The notes beneath the pieces are model-generated. The model did not search any database and had not been told where the DNA came from. It was given only the letters and a program-made list of their open reading frames with translations. The translations under genes were made by a program, and so were the position numbers. Shown here piece by piece: positions 28,453 through 37,619 of a stretch of DNA of 64,000 nt (positions within the stretch are counted from its first letter, which is position 1; each line of letters starts with the position of its first letter). Source of the DNA: Lachnospira sp. UBA4346 (GTDB lineage: Bacteria > Bacillota > Clostridia > Lachnospirales > Lachnospiraceae); NCBI GenBank assembly GCA_002394205.1, contig DGTC01000068.1, positions 127,585 through 191,584 of the forward strand. Reading direction: 5' to 3'.

Positions 28453-30312
28453 CTATTTCAAATCAAGATATTTCTTCCAAAATCCAAGGCTCTTTAACTT
28501 ATATCCATTCTTCTGGTAATCCTTTTTCGCCGCATTATACTTGAAATCTATTTCAATATTTAATCCAAGGACTAATAAAAATGTAAGAACCAACTGCTTA
28601 TAGCTTCTTTCACATTCAAATGCCTTATTTGCAGTTACATCATAATATACAATCTTCTTTGCCCTCCATACCTGATAAGGAGTTGCCTGTGCCATAGAAA
28701 CTGTTCTTGTACGTCCGGCCGGAAGAAAATATCCGTTGAATGTAAGTTTACGAATGATGTCATGAATCGGATTCACTTTCATCGTTCTGCTTGACTCATA
28801 CTTATTATAGTGGAACGGCTCTGAAATCTCACTTACCGGAGAGGCTTTATAGCCTGCTGCCATAATTTCCTGATGTAATTTCTCTCCATCTGTATTTAAT
28901 AGGAACTTTGTACCTCTTAAATAATCGCTGACTCCTCTTGTGTGAAGATATATATTCTTATAGCGGTAACGCTTTACTTCACCCTTCCACTGCTGCCATA
29001 CTGCCTTTTTTAATTCCTTTTTGCCCCAATTCGGGAAATGGAATGTATTGTCAATCAGACGATTACGGATAATATAATACTCAAGGAATGATGAATACTT
29101 ATTTTCAAACGGTTCATGCCATACGCAAATACCATTCATAAGAATCAAATTCTTCATATTACGTAAACCATACTCTAAGTCATCTCCACGAATAAAGATT
29201 GGAAGTGGAAGATTTTCTTCTGATACAACTGAAATTGGGAAACAGCAATACCACCATGCATTGAACTCTGTATATTCTTCGATTTCATTTACAAGACAAT
29301 CCCATGTAACGTCCATATTTAAGTTGCTCTTATTAGAAATCAGCTCACCTGCATTCCATGATGCACCGGATTCTACCTGCATATTCTGCTTATCAATACG
29401 AAGCATTGCTCCGCCGATAAATGCATCTGCATACGTATCATTTAACAGAGAAAGTATTGTATACGTCTTCTCAATAGACTCTGTATCAATTGTAATATCA
29501 TCATCCATTAATAATGCATGTGTAATTCCATACTTGTTATCATCTTTTAAGATTTCAATTAAGCCTCTTGTAAATCCGCCGGCTCCACCGGTATTCTTAT
29601 TCTGTACAATATGGATATGACCATTTGAAAGTTCGTCAATATCTAATGTCTTCCCATTATCTGAAATAAACACTTCTAACTGATTCTGTAATGGACTGTC
29701 TGTATTTTCAAAAATATTCTGATTTAACAAACCGATATTTTTCTGAATATACGTTTCTCTCTTAAATGTACAAATATCAATTGCAATCTTCGGTGTACGA
29801 AGTGGCTTTTCAATTGTCGTATCTTCATAATATCCGCCGTAGAAAATGCTGTCATCTGACAGTGCTTTTAATTCAAAATAAAGCATCCCTTTATCTGCAT
29901 TTCCGAAATCAAGCGAAAAGGCTTTCTTTTTTGCCGTGCTAATCTCTTCTCTTACAAGTTCTTTTCTCATAACTTCGCCATGTAAAAACACTTTACTGCA
30001 CAACGTAACAAGAAAATTCCCTTCTAATTCAAGATTTATGGAAGGCTTGTCTACAATCGTATACTTTTTCCATTTTTCAATAGAAAAGCCGTTAAAATAC
30101 GTATCAAATACAACCTTCCCGTACTTTTCAAAACGAATTCCACCTTCCTGCATCATATGAAGTTTATTAACGTTCATATAATTCATATTTGTCTTATAAT
30201 GGTTTTCGTCTCTGTCAATATTAAAATCTTCATCTATAACATTTGTATGCACGTATAATTTTTCATCTGTACATACGCCCTCTTTGGGCCAGATAATATT
30301 CTGTAATCTCAT
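28453..30312 (-). CDS. GlfT2-like galactofuranosyltransferase (GT2)
   Basis: 619 residues. An N-terminal beta-rich domain (1-165) precedes a GT-A domain with KNTGGAGGFTRGL, the metal-binding MDDDI (D270-D272), GDD (377-378) and WHEPF (H399). Known mycobacterial GlfT2 has its DDD, catalytic Asp and His at nearly the same positions (256-258, 372, 396), and the overall size and domain order match. It polymerises galactofuranose from UDP-Galf. The start overlaps the previous gene by ATGA. Together with glf next door, this strongly indicates a Galf-containing polymer. Confidence 0.88.
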   Translation of the reverse strand: MRLQNIIWPKEGVCTDEKLYVHTNVIDEDFNIDRDENHYKTNMNYMNVNKLHMMQEGGIRFEKYGKVVFDTYFNGFSIEKWKKYTIVDKPSINLELEGNFLVTLCSKVFLHGEVMRKELVREEISTAKKKAFSLDFGNADKGMLYFELKALSDDSIFYGGYYEDTTIEKPLRTPKIAIDICTFKRETYIQKNIGLLNQNIFENTDSPLQNQLEVFISDNGKTLDIDELSNGHIHIVQNKNTGGAGGFTRGLIEILKDDNKYGITHALLMDDDITIDTESIEKTYTILSLLNDTYADAFIGGAMLRIDKQNMQVESGASWNAGELISNKSNLNMDVTWDCLVNEIEEYTEFNAWWYCCFPISVVSEENLPLPIFIRGDDLEYGLRNMKNLILMNGICVWHEPFENKYSSFLEYYIIRNRLIDNTFHFPNWGKKELKKAVWQQWKGEVKRYRYKNIYLHTRGVSDYLRGTKFLLNTDGEKLHQEIMAAGYKASPVSEISEPFHYNKYESSRTMKVNPIHDIIRKLTFNGYFLPAGRTRTVSMAQATPYQVWRAKKIVYYDVTANKAFECERSYKQLVLTFLLVLGLNIEIDFKYNAAKKDYQKNGYKLKSLGFWKKYLDLK

Positions 30313-31253
30313 GTCGTTTTTTCTCCTTTCACATCTGAAGCATACGTCACCTGCGGATAAAAATGCAGTCCTGCAAACATTCCCCGCATCATCGTATAAA
30401 TTCTCTTTCCTTTGTGACTACTGTTTGATTTTATAATCCGTATTACCGTTCTTGCAAATATTACAAAATACCGGAATACTTCCGTTTTTCCTTCAATTCT
30501 TGCCGTTGCATAGTCATTGCGAAATGCATACCGATACCTGTCTATTCTCGATACCTCATCATGAATAATGTCGCTTCCATTATTCGACTGCATCTTATGA
30601 ACAACGACGCTTCGATTTACTACATAACATGGAAACTTTCGTGCAATTCTCAGAGTATATTCTTTATCATCCCCCCAAATAAAATATTCACGAAATGGTA
30701 ATCCTTGTGCAAGTACTGCTTCTCTGTGTACAAGCAGTGACACAAAAGATGCACTGCGAATTGGAAGGATTCCTTCTTCTAACAGCATATGATTCTGATA
30801 AAAGGCCTCTCCACGAAGATGCTGCCTGTTCATCTTACACAGACTTCCATCTGTCCATACAGCACGTGATGACAGGTAGCCGTACGAACGTCCTGTACTG
30901 TGCTGTATCTTATGTGCCGCCTGCAGTAATTCTTCTAAAGCTGTCGATGTCACAATTGTATCATCATCCATCAGCCAGATATGTTCATATCCTGCCTGAA
31001 TCGCACATTTCATGCCACGATAAAAGCCACCGGCTCCACCAATATTTTCCTGAAGCCTTAAATATCCGATTCTGTCTGTTTTGCCGATAAGTCGATTCAT
31101 CAATTCGTCCGTTCCATCTGTAGATGCATTATCTACAACCAGAATGTCTGCCTGTGCATGATTCTGCTGTAACAATGCATGCAGACATTCTGCCAATAAT
31201 TTTCTACGATTATAAGTAACGACAACAGCAATGACTTTGCTATGCTTTTTCAT
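30309..31253 (-). CDS. GlfT1/rhamnosyltransferase-like GT2 galactofuranosyltransferase
   Basis: 314 residues with a GT-A domain: VAVVVTYNRRKLLAECLHAL, LVVDNASTDGT, ENIGGAGGFYRGM and the metal-binding LMDDDT (about 96-101), then FIWGDDKEYTLR. The GGAGGF plus DDD combination is shared with GlfT1/GlfT2-type galactofuranosyltransferases. It probably primes the chain that the GlfT2-like enzyme elongates. A GGAG site lies six bases before ATG, and the stop overlaps the next start by four bases. Confidence 0.83.
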   Translation of the reverse strand: MKKHSKVIAVVVTYNRRKLLAECLHALLQQNHAQADILVVDNASTDGTDELMNRLIGKTDRIGYLRLQENIGGAGGFYRGMKCAIQAGYEHIWLMDDDTIVTSTALEELLQAAHKIQHSTGRSYGYLSSRAVWTDGSLCKMNRQHLRGEAFYQNHMLLEEGILPIRSASFVSLLVHREAVLAQGLPFREYFIWGDDKEYTLRIARKFPCYVVNRSVVVHKMQSNNGSDIIHDEVSRIDRYRYAFRNDYATARIEGKTEVFRYFVIFARTVIRIIKSNSSHKGKRIYTMMRGMFAGLHFYPQVTYASDVKGEKTT

Positions 31254-31266
31254 GATAAACTCCAGA

Positions 31267-32367
31267 TTAGTTTAACTCTTCTTTACACATTTCAAGTGCT
31301 GCAACAATAACCTTATCCATATCATAGTATTTATAACCGCCAAGACGTCCGCCAAAGATAACCTTCGCTTCCTTGTCTGCCAATTCCTTGTACTGCTGAT
31401 AAAGATTGTTATTCTTATCATTATTTACAGGATAGTAAGGTTCGTCTCCCTTCTTCCATTCGCTTGAATACTCTCTTGAAATAATTGTTGTCGGCTGCTT
31501 GCCGAATTCAAAATGCTTATGTTCAATAATACGTGTGTAAGGAACTTCACGTTCTGTATAATTAACAACTGCATTTCCCTGATAATTCTCCATATCTAAT
31601 TCTTCTGTTTCAAAACGAACAGAACGATATTCTAATACTCCAAGTTTATAGTCATAGAACTGATCAATCTGACCTGTGTATACAATCTTATCTGCAACAT
31701 TGTCAAATTCTTCACGATTTTCAAGATAATCTGTATTTAAGCGCACTTCAATACCATCTAACATCTTTTCAACAATCTTTGTATAACCACCGATTGGAAT
31801 ACCCTGATATCTGTCATTGAAGTAGTTGTTATCATATGTGAAACGAAGTGGAAGTCTCTTAATGATGAATGCCGGAAGATCCTTGCAGTCACGTCCCCAC
31901 TGCTTCTCTGTATAACCTTTAATTAATTTCTCAAATACATCCTTACCTACAAGAGAAAGTCCCTGTTCCTCTAAGTTCTTTGGTTCTGTGATATTTAAAT
32001 CTGCAATCTGAGATGCAATAATATCCTTTGCTTCCTGTGGTGTAGCAATATTCCACATCTTGCTAAATGTATTCATGTTAAATGGAAGGTTGTACAATTC
32101 ATCTTTGTATCTTGCAATTGGTGAATTGATATAATTATTAAACTCAGCAAACTGATTGACATAATCCCATACTTCCTTATTTGATGTATGGAAAATATGT
32201 GCACCATACTTGTGTACATTGATATCGTGTACATTTTCGCAGTAAATATTACCTGCAATGTGATCTCTCTTATCAATTACAAGACAAGTCTTGCCTTTCT
32301 TCTTTGCCTCATATGCAAATACTGCACCATAAAGTCCTGCACCAACTACTAAATAATCGTACTTCAT
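31267..32367 (-). CDS. glf: UDP-galactopyranose mutase
   Basis: 366 residues, the normal bacterial length. An FAD-binding N terminus (YLVVGAGLYGAVFAYEAKK) is followed by HIAGNIYCE, HKYGAHIFHTSNKEVWDYVN, GYTEKQWG, ERVPYTRIIEHKHF-like sequence and the C-terminal GRLGGYKYYDMD, all Glf signatures. It converts UDP-Galp to UDP-Galf in the cytoplasm with reduced FAD. It supplies the two Galf-transferase genes downstream. GGAG lies seven bases before ATG. Confidence 0.97.
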   Translation of the reverse strand: MKYDYLVVGAGLYGAVFAYEAKKKGKTCLVIDKRDHIAGNIYCENVHDINVHKYGAHIFHTSNKEVWDYVNQFAEFNNYINSPIARYKDELYNLPFNMNTFSKMWNIATPQEAKDIIASQIADLNITEPKNLEEQGLSLVGKDVFEKLIKGYTEKQWGRDCKDLPAFIIKRLPLRFTYDNNYFNDRYQGIPIGGYTKIVEKMLDGIEVRLNTDYLENREEFDNVADKIVYTGQIDQFYDYKLGVLEYRSVRFETEELDMENYQGNAVVNYTEREVPYTRIIEHKHFEFGKQPTTIISREYSSEWKKGDEPYYPVNNDKNNNLYQQYKELADKEAKVIFGGRLGGYKYYDMDKVIVAALEMCKEELN

Positions 32368-32459
32368 TCCATTTCTCCTTTTTTCTACTTTTTCAATACT
32401 TTTTTCACAGTCGGAATTTCTGTGTAATTTATCTGTTCAAGGGTTTCCCCTATTGCAGT

Positions 32460-33725
32460 TTAATTCATTTCCCAATGATGTGAAAATGTACATGGTCCAA
32501 ATTCATTGTGTACATAATCACGGATTGTAATTTGCATGATATTTCTGACATTATCATACAGTTCCCCATTTTCACCATTGATACCGATATCCAGATAATA
32601 CTTTCCCGGAAGTAACATCAATTTATCAATCGTAAATACAACTTCTCCCTGCTGTTCTAACACAGGAAGCGCATCTCCCGGCTTCGTAAAGCAGCTTCCA
32701 TAACAATACTGCCAGTTATCTTTTACAAAATCCATATTAAAATTAACTTTCGGATGATCTAAATCTGTCTGATATCGTAATTTTAATACTGCCTTATCTC
32801 CTGTGTTAAAAATCTGACAAGGTTCCCCTGCTTCATTAAGTAAGGTCACTTCTGTAAACTTCGCTTCATGTGTACCGTCTCTTCTTGCTTCCGGATGCAC
32901 ATTATCTGTAAGTTCTAAGATAGATTTGCCTCTGTCATCTACCAGTTTTTCTTTGCTCTCTTCGGCAAGCCTTGCAATTCTGTCATCCTCCATAGAATCC
33001 AAATAATGCATACCGATTAATTTCGGTTCTCCGTCTTCTACAATCTTGCCCTTCTCAATCCAAATCAGTCTGTCACAGATAGAATAGAGCTGATCCATAG
33101 AGTGGGATACGATAACAATCGTTGTTCCCTCTTCCTTAATCTCCTTTAGACGCTCAAAACACTTTTTCTGGAAACTGACATCACCTACGGCAAGAATCTC
33201 ATCTATCAATAACACATCCGCATTGACATTGATTGCAACTGCAAATGCAAGTCGCATGTACATTCCGGATGAGTACGTACGAACCGGATTATCAATAAAT
33301 TCCTCCAATTCTGAAAATTGGATAATATCATCAATGCGCTTATCAATTTCTTCTTTATCTAAGCCAAAAATTGTCGCATTGATATAAATATTCTCTCTGC
33401 CTGACATATCCGGATGAAATCCCGCCCCAAGTTCAATCAGACTTGATACACGCCCATTTACTACTACTTCACCGGCATTTGGCTTTAAAATCTTCGTAAG
33501 CATCTTAAGCGTTGTACTCTTACCACAACCATTGCGCCCGATTAAGCCAACTGCCTGTCCCTTTGGAACATCAAAACTGATTCCATTTAAAATCTGACGT
33601 TTTTCGTATTTATTTCTTTTTGCAAATATCACACGTTCCTTGAGCATATTGCCCTTATCCATATAGACCTTAAAAAACTTCTCTACATTTGTAACGCGAA
33701 TTGCCAAATCTGTATTTGTATCCAT
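32460..33725 (-). CDS. Polysaccharide ABC exporter ATPase with C-terminal carbohydrate-binding domain (Wzt/TagH-like)
   Basis: 421 residues. The nucleotide-binding domain has Walker A GRNGCGKST (63-71), signature YSSGMYMRL and Walker B VLLIDEILAVGD. The C-terminal extension (about 265-421) is a Wzt-C type beta-sandwich that in known systems recognises the finished glycan chain. It powers export of the Galf polymer with the Wzm protein encoded just upstream. Its ATG overlaps the wzm stop (TAATG), with GGAGG seven bases upstream. It is paralogous to the ATPase at 55309-56556, though the C-terminal parts differ much more than the ATPase parts. Confidence 0.92.
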   Translation of the reverse strand: MDTNTDLAIRVTNVEKFFKVYMDKGNMLKERVIFAKRNKYEKRQILNGISFDVPKGQAVGLIGRNGCGKSTTLKMLTKILKPNAGEVVVNGRVSSLIELGAGFHPDMSGRENIYINATIFGLDKEEIDKRIDDIIQFSELEEFIDNPVRTYSSGMYMRLAFAVAINVNADVLLIDEILAVGDVSFQKKCFERLKEIKEEGTTIVIVSHSMDQLYSICDRLIWIEKGKIVEDGEPKLIGMHYLDSMEDDRIARLAEESKEKLVDDRGKSILELTDNVHPEARRDGTHEAKFTEVTLLNEAGEPCQIFNTGDKAVLKLRYQTDLDHPKVNFNMDFVKDNWQYCYGSCFTKPGDALPVLEQQGEVVFTIDKLMLLPGKYYLDIGINGENGELYDNVRNIMQITIRDYVHNEFGPCTFSHHWEMN

Positions 33726-34504
33726 TAGAGTTCCTCCGCAAAATTATCATCGAGCTTCGCAAAGATCCACTCTCCGACAAATACCATAACTACACCAAAA
33801 ACAAATGCATACAACAAATCTCCCAAATCCGGAACAATTCTCCAATAGAGGATATTATGAAATGCTTCAATGATTGCCGTCATTGGATTGGCTAAGAATA
33901 TCCACTTAATGTTTTGTGGAATAATATCAATTGAATACATAATTGGTGTTGCATAAATCCATGCCATTAATACAACTGTTGTAATATGCTCTAAATCTTT
34001 AAAATAAACCGTACCTGCTGATACAATCAATGTAAATCCAAGACAAATCAGATATTCCAGTCCCATGACAAGCGGCAAAAATATCAACGCCTTCGGACTA
34101 AATCCAATTCCCGATATAATCAACACGGCAAATACAATAATAAAGCAGAATAACATATTCACAAAATTCGATGTTACGCAAGACAATGGAAGCACTTCTC
34201 TCGGGAAATAAATCTTCTTAATCATATCCCCCTGATACCGAATACTTCCTGCGCCCTGTCTAAGTGACATATCAAAAAATAACCATGGTATCATTCCGAC
34301 AATCATATATACATAAAATTTATCCAGGTTATTTCTTACGACAACCGAAAATACAATTGTATATACAATCATCTGACACAATGGATTAATAAACGTCCAC
34401 AAAAATCCCAACACAGAACCTTTGTATTTTCCTCTCAAATCTCTCTTTACCAGACTTCCTATCATATCACTATAAGAAAGTATGGACTTTATACGTTCTT
34501 TCAT
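33725..34504 (-). CDS. Polysaccharide ABC exporter permease (Wzm/TagG-like)
   Basis: 259 residues, six membrane helices, ABC2 family: DLRGKYKGSVLGFLWTFINPL, IYFPREVLPLSC and YATPIMYSI are diagnostic. The start is the ATG at 34504 with AAAGGA about 11 bases upstream. The open frame extends to a TTG at 34597, but that TTG is the first base of a perfect promoter, and 259 residues matches the other Wzm in this window (258). It transports the lipid-linked polymer across the membrane with the adjacent ATPase, and is first gene of the Galf operon. Confidence 0.9.
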   Translation of the reverse strand: MKERIKSILSYSDMIGSLVKRDLRGKYKGSVLGFLWTFINPLCQMIVYTIVFSVVVRNNLDKFYVYMIVGMIPWLFFDMSLRQGAGSIRYQGDMIKKIYFPREVLPLSCVTSNFVNMLFCFIIVFAVLIISGIGFSPKALIFLPLVMGLEYLICLGFTLIVSAGTVYFKDLEHITTVVLMAWIYATPIMYSIDIIPQNIKWIFLANPMTAIIEAFHNILYWRIVPDLGDLLYAFVFGVVMVFVGEWIFAKLDDNFAEEL

Positions 34505-34567
34505 TCTATTTTGTATCCTTTCCGATGCACAGCAATGCTGCATTGTGAAAATTTTTCCGCAAAGTTT

Positions 34568-34597
34568 ATTATATAATTCTATATTGAATTCTGTCAA
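34568..34597 (-). promoter_or_regulatory. Perfect-consensus promoter of the galactofuranan operon
   Basis: TTGACA (34597-34592) and TATAAT (34573-34568) with an 18-base spacer on the minus strand. Transcription would begin near 34561, giving a leader of about 57 bases before the wzm ATG at 34504. Confidence 0.88.
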
Positions 34598-34616
34598 TAC
34601 ACTGCTCTATGCGGTT

Positions 34617-35579
34617 TTAGTGGTATCCTGTAATTTTATATAACATTGTTATTACAATCACATCAATATTACAAAGTATCGACCATATTTTCGCTGCTCC
34701 TGATGAATCTGCCTTTAAACACTGTTTTAATCTGTATCGTCTTTCTAATATATTTACCTTTTTATCCGGATATTTTGTATGCTGTCTAAGCTGTGCACAC
34801 ACCCTATAATAGGAATCTGCCATGGCATCCGAGCTATTTGAATAATTTGCATCATTTTCCATATGATTGTATATATGCTGTGGTGCTGTGGCAAACTTAC
34901 AGCCTTCCTCAAACATCAGTAACCATAAATAAAAATCATCACAGCCATTGACCGGTAAAATAGCCTCTTTCCACTGCTTTGGAATCGCCTCTGCGCGAAT
35001 GAGACACTGCCCGGGCGAAAGTATCATATCCGTTCCATACAAATACGCCCACTCTCTCGTTGCCAATTGCTGCGCGAACATAGTTCTGTATAAAGGAAGT
35101 TTTTTCCCTGTTTCCGCCCATTTGCGATAACCATTTCCTATACACACATCCGCCCCATTCTTATGCATTGCCTCTCCAAGGTATGCAAGAGCTGTATGTT
35201 CCACCTCATCGTCCTGATCCAGAAAATATATATCGCTTCCGTTTGCTGCAAGCAATCCGTGAACTCTTGACTGATGAATCCCACAGTTTACTGTATTTTC
35301 CAAAACCTTTACATCAAAGGTTATATTTTCTTTCTTGTACCTGCCAATAAATGTAATCTGACAAGCCGGTGCTAATCCCACAACACACGATTCTCCAAAT
35401 ATATTTGACAGTTCCTCCATATGCACAGATTCCTGCGGACTGTCATTGACAAAAATATACTCAACGGAACAATGTTTACAGTAGGCTACATTGTCCGCAA
35501 CCATCGCCAATAACGTTTCGATATATTGTTCCCCATGATATAAAGGCGTAATTACACTAATTTTTGTATCGTTTTTCAT
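34617..35579 (-). CDS. GT2 family glycosyltransferase
   Basis: 320 residues, GT-A fold: KISVITPLYHGEQYIETLL at the N terminus, YIFVNDSPQES, and FLDQDDEVEHTAL (about 117-129) as the metal/nucleotide motif. Compared with simple GT2 enzymes there is an insertion of about 35 residues between the first motifs (around residues 60-95). It is last gene of the unit that begins with the GT-C protein. The stop lies about 20 bases before the promoter of the next operon. Donor unknown. GAGG precedes the ATG by nine bases. Confidence 0.85.
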   Translation of the reverse strand: MKNDTKISVITPLYHGEQYIETLLAMVADNVAYCKHCSVEYIFVNDSPQESVHMEELSNIFGESCVVGLAPACQITFIGRYKKENITFDVKVLENTVNCGIHQSRVHGLLAANGSDIYFLDQDDEVEHTALAYLGEAMHKNGADVCIGNGYRKWAETGKKLPLYRTMFAQQLATREWAYLYGTDMILSPGQCLIRAEAIPKQWKEAILPVNGCDDFYLWLLMFEEGCKFATAPQHIYNHMENDANYSNSSDAMADSYYRVCAQLRQHTKYPDKKVNILERRYRLKQCLKADSSGAAKIWSILCNIDVIVITMLYKITGYH

Positions 35580-35592
35580 CCGTTATGTCCTC

Positions 35593-36750
35593 TTACTGTA
35601 TACACTCTTGAAACAACTCTATATACTGTCTGGCAATCAGATGATAATCATAACGCATTGCCATGATACTTCCTGCCTGCTCTAACTGCTCTTTGCTGCA
35701 TGGATTGTGAAAATATTCACGCAGTGCCTGTGTCAAAGCCTCCACACTGTCTGCCGGCTCATAATAACGGCAAAGTCCAGCTGTCACCTCATGATTGGCT
35801 GACACATTTGCAAGCAATGTTGGAACCTGTAGTAACATTGCTTCTACCGCTGTCATCCCAAATCCCTCAAATAATGAAGGATTCACATACAAATCACTCT
35901 TTAAGAGAATGTCTCTTTTTTCTTTGCCTTCGATAAATCCCGTAAATAAAACACTATCTTCTAGTCCATGTTCTTCCACATAAGTCTTTAGATAATGCAC
36001 ACGTTCCGGCAACGCCCCTATAAGAATCAAATTGCATTGAATTTCCTCTCGTACCTGTTCATATGCCTGAAGCAGGGTAATAATATTCTTATGATGAAAC
36101 TGCAGATTGATTGCAACAATGTTCCCCGAATAAGCACCATCTTTCCAGATTAATTCATCTGTTACTGTGCACTGTTTTCTTTTTTTCACTTTAATTGGAT
36201 TATAGATTTGAACAATCTTATCCGCATATTTATGAAAATACTGCTGCATTTCCTTTTGATCATTCTGACTGATTGCCACTACCTTGTCTGCATGTTTAAA
36301 ATCCATCGTATACATAATCTTATATAAAATATATTTATACCATGGAATTTTAACCGCCCCAAGCACCCGGTGCGAAATTGCCTTGATGTCATGCGGAATG
36401 GACACCGATGGTATTGAAAACTTATGCAGTCCATTATTACAGCTTGCATGAAAAATCATACTGCACTGATGCTGTCTGATAATCTTTGGAATCTCTATCG
36501 TATTTGCACAAAAAATTCCATACATTCTCTCTAATTCCGTATGCATCTTCTTTGATGCAATTGTAACTACCTCTACTGTTGGTGCTGCCTTTTGAATAAC
36601 ATCCTTCAAATAATCGTAACATACAACCATAACCTTTTCAGCATCACCATTTTCATAGATTCCACTCAAAAGATTCAATGCAAACTGATCTTTTCCACCC
36701 GCATGTTCCTTTGCCAAATATATATAATTCAAGAGTATCTTTTGCTGCAT
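35593..36750 (-). CDS. GT4 family glycosyltransferase
   Basis: 385 residues from ATG 36750, with GAGG and AAGGGG upstream. The frame extends to a GTG at 36780, three bases after the upstream stop, so a coupled longer form is possible. GT-B features are LNYIYLAKEHAGGKDQF, VSIPHDIKAISH, VAISQNDQKEM, LVNPSLFEGFGMTAVEAML (E-x7-E) and ANVSANHEVTAG. A retaining transferase acting in the cytoplasm; substrate unknown. Confidence 0.85.
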   Translation of the reverse strand: MQQKILLNYIYLAKEHAGGKDQFALNLLSGIYENGDAEKVMVVCYDYLKDVIQKAAPTVEVVTIASKKMHTELERMYGIFCANTIEIPKIIRQHQCSMIFHASCNNGLHKFSIPSVSIPHDIKAISHRVLGAVKIPWYKYILYKIMYTMDFKHADKVVAISQNDQKEMQQYFHKYADKIVQIYNPIKVKKRKQCTVTDELIWKDGAYSGNIVAINLQFHHKNIITLLQAYEQVREEIQCNLILIGALPERVHYLKTYVEEHGLEDSVLFTGFIEGKEKRDILLKSDLYVNPSLFEGFGMTAVEAMLLQVPTLLANVSANHEVTAGLCRYYEPADSVEALTQALREYFHNPCSKEQLEQAGSIMAMRYDYHLIARQYIELFQECIQ

Positions 36751-36783
36751 ACTCCCCTTTGTCCTCGCTTTCACATTCACTTC

Positions 36784-37554
36784 TTATAGTCTTTCCACTT
36801 TTCCCTCTGTTTTATCATAATAATGCTGAAAATATACGCGGCAGAATATATGAAGTGTATCACAAAAAACATTCCACACGTCTTTTATTCCAATTCTTCT
36901 TGCATTACGTTCCCGAACATACACAACCTTTACCGGCATCTGCTCAATCTTACATCCTCTGCGATGCAACGCAACCAGCAGCTCAATGTCATATGCAAAC
37001 CCCGATGTACGAATCAAATGTGCCACAGGCCGGATTGCCTCTGCCCGAAATACCTTCAACCCTGTCTGGGTGTCTTTCACATTTAAGTGAAACAACAATA
37101 ACAGCATCATATAATATCCAAAACTAATAATTCTTCTTGCAAATGGATACGTAATTTCAGAATCTTTATGGAACTTGCAGCCAATCACGACTTCACTGCC
37201 TGTCTCTTCCATTTTCTGCAAATAACCTTCTAACTGTGCAGGATCTAACTCCAAATCAGCATCTACAAATGCCACGTATGCCCCTTCTGCCTGACTGACT
37301 CCTGAAATAATTGCATTGCCTTTTCCACGATTCTTCTCTGAAGAAACTAATTTAACCACATTTCCTGCATCTTTGATTGCACGTTTGATTTCCTGCTTCG
37401 TACGATCCTTACTTCCATCATTCACCGCAACAATCTCAAAATCCGGTGCGAATTGCTGCACTTCCTGAATTGTCTGCATAATACTGTTATATATCAACTT
37501 TTCCTCATTATATGCAGGCATAATAATTGATAATTTTCCATCTAACTGATACAT
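36784..37554 (-). CDS. Dolichol-phosphate-mannose-synthase-like GT2 (polyprenyl-phosphate sugar synthase)
   Basis: 256 residues. The catalytic domain has SIIMPAYNEEKLIYNSI, VAVNDGSKDRT, SSEKNRGKGNAII and the metal motif VDADLELDP (about 96-104), with DTQTGLKVFRAEAIRP further on, which is typical of the DPM1/ALG5 clade. No C-terminal membrane helices. It would transfer a sugar from a nucleotide to polyprenyl phosphate on the inner face. It sits directly after the GT-C protein, the enzyme class that uses such lipid-linked donors. Confidence 0.86.
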   Translation of the reverse strand: MYQLDGKLSIIMPAYNEEKLIYNSIMQTIQEVQQFAPDFEIVAVNDGSKDRTKQEIKRAIKDAGNVVKLVSSEKNRGKGNAIISGVSQAEGAYVAFVDADLELDPAQLEGYLQKMEETGSEVVIGCKFHKDSEITYPFARRIISFGYYMMLLLLFHLNVKDTQTGLKVFRAEAIRPVAHLIRTSGFAYDIELLVALHRRGCKIEQMPVKVVYVRERNARRIGIKDVWNVFCDTLHIFCRVYFQHYYDKTEGKVERL

Positions 37555-37619
37555 CTATTTCACATCTGTGTTTCCCCTTTTATCACAGATACTCCTTAAT
37601 TCTTCTCATATATTTCATA

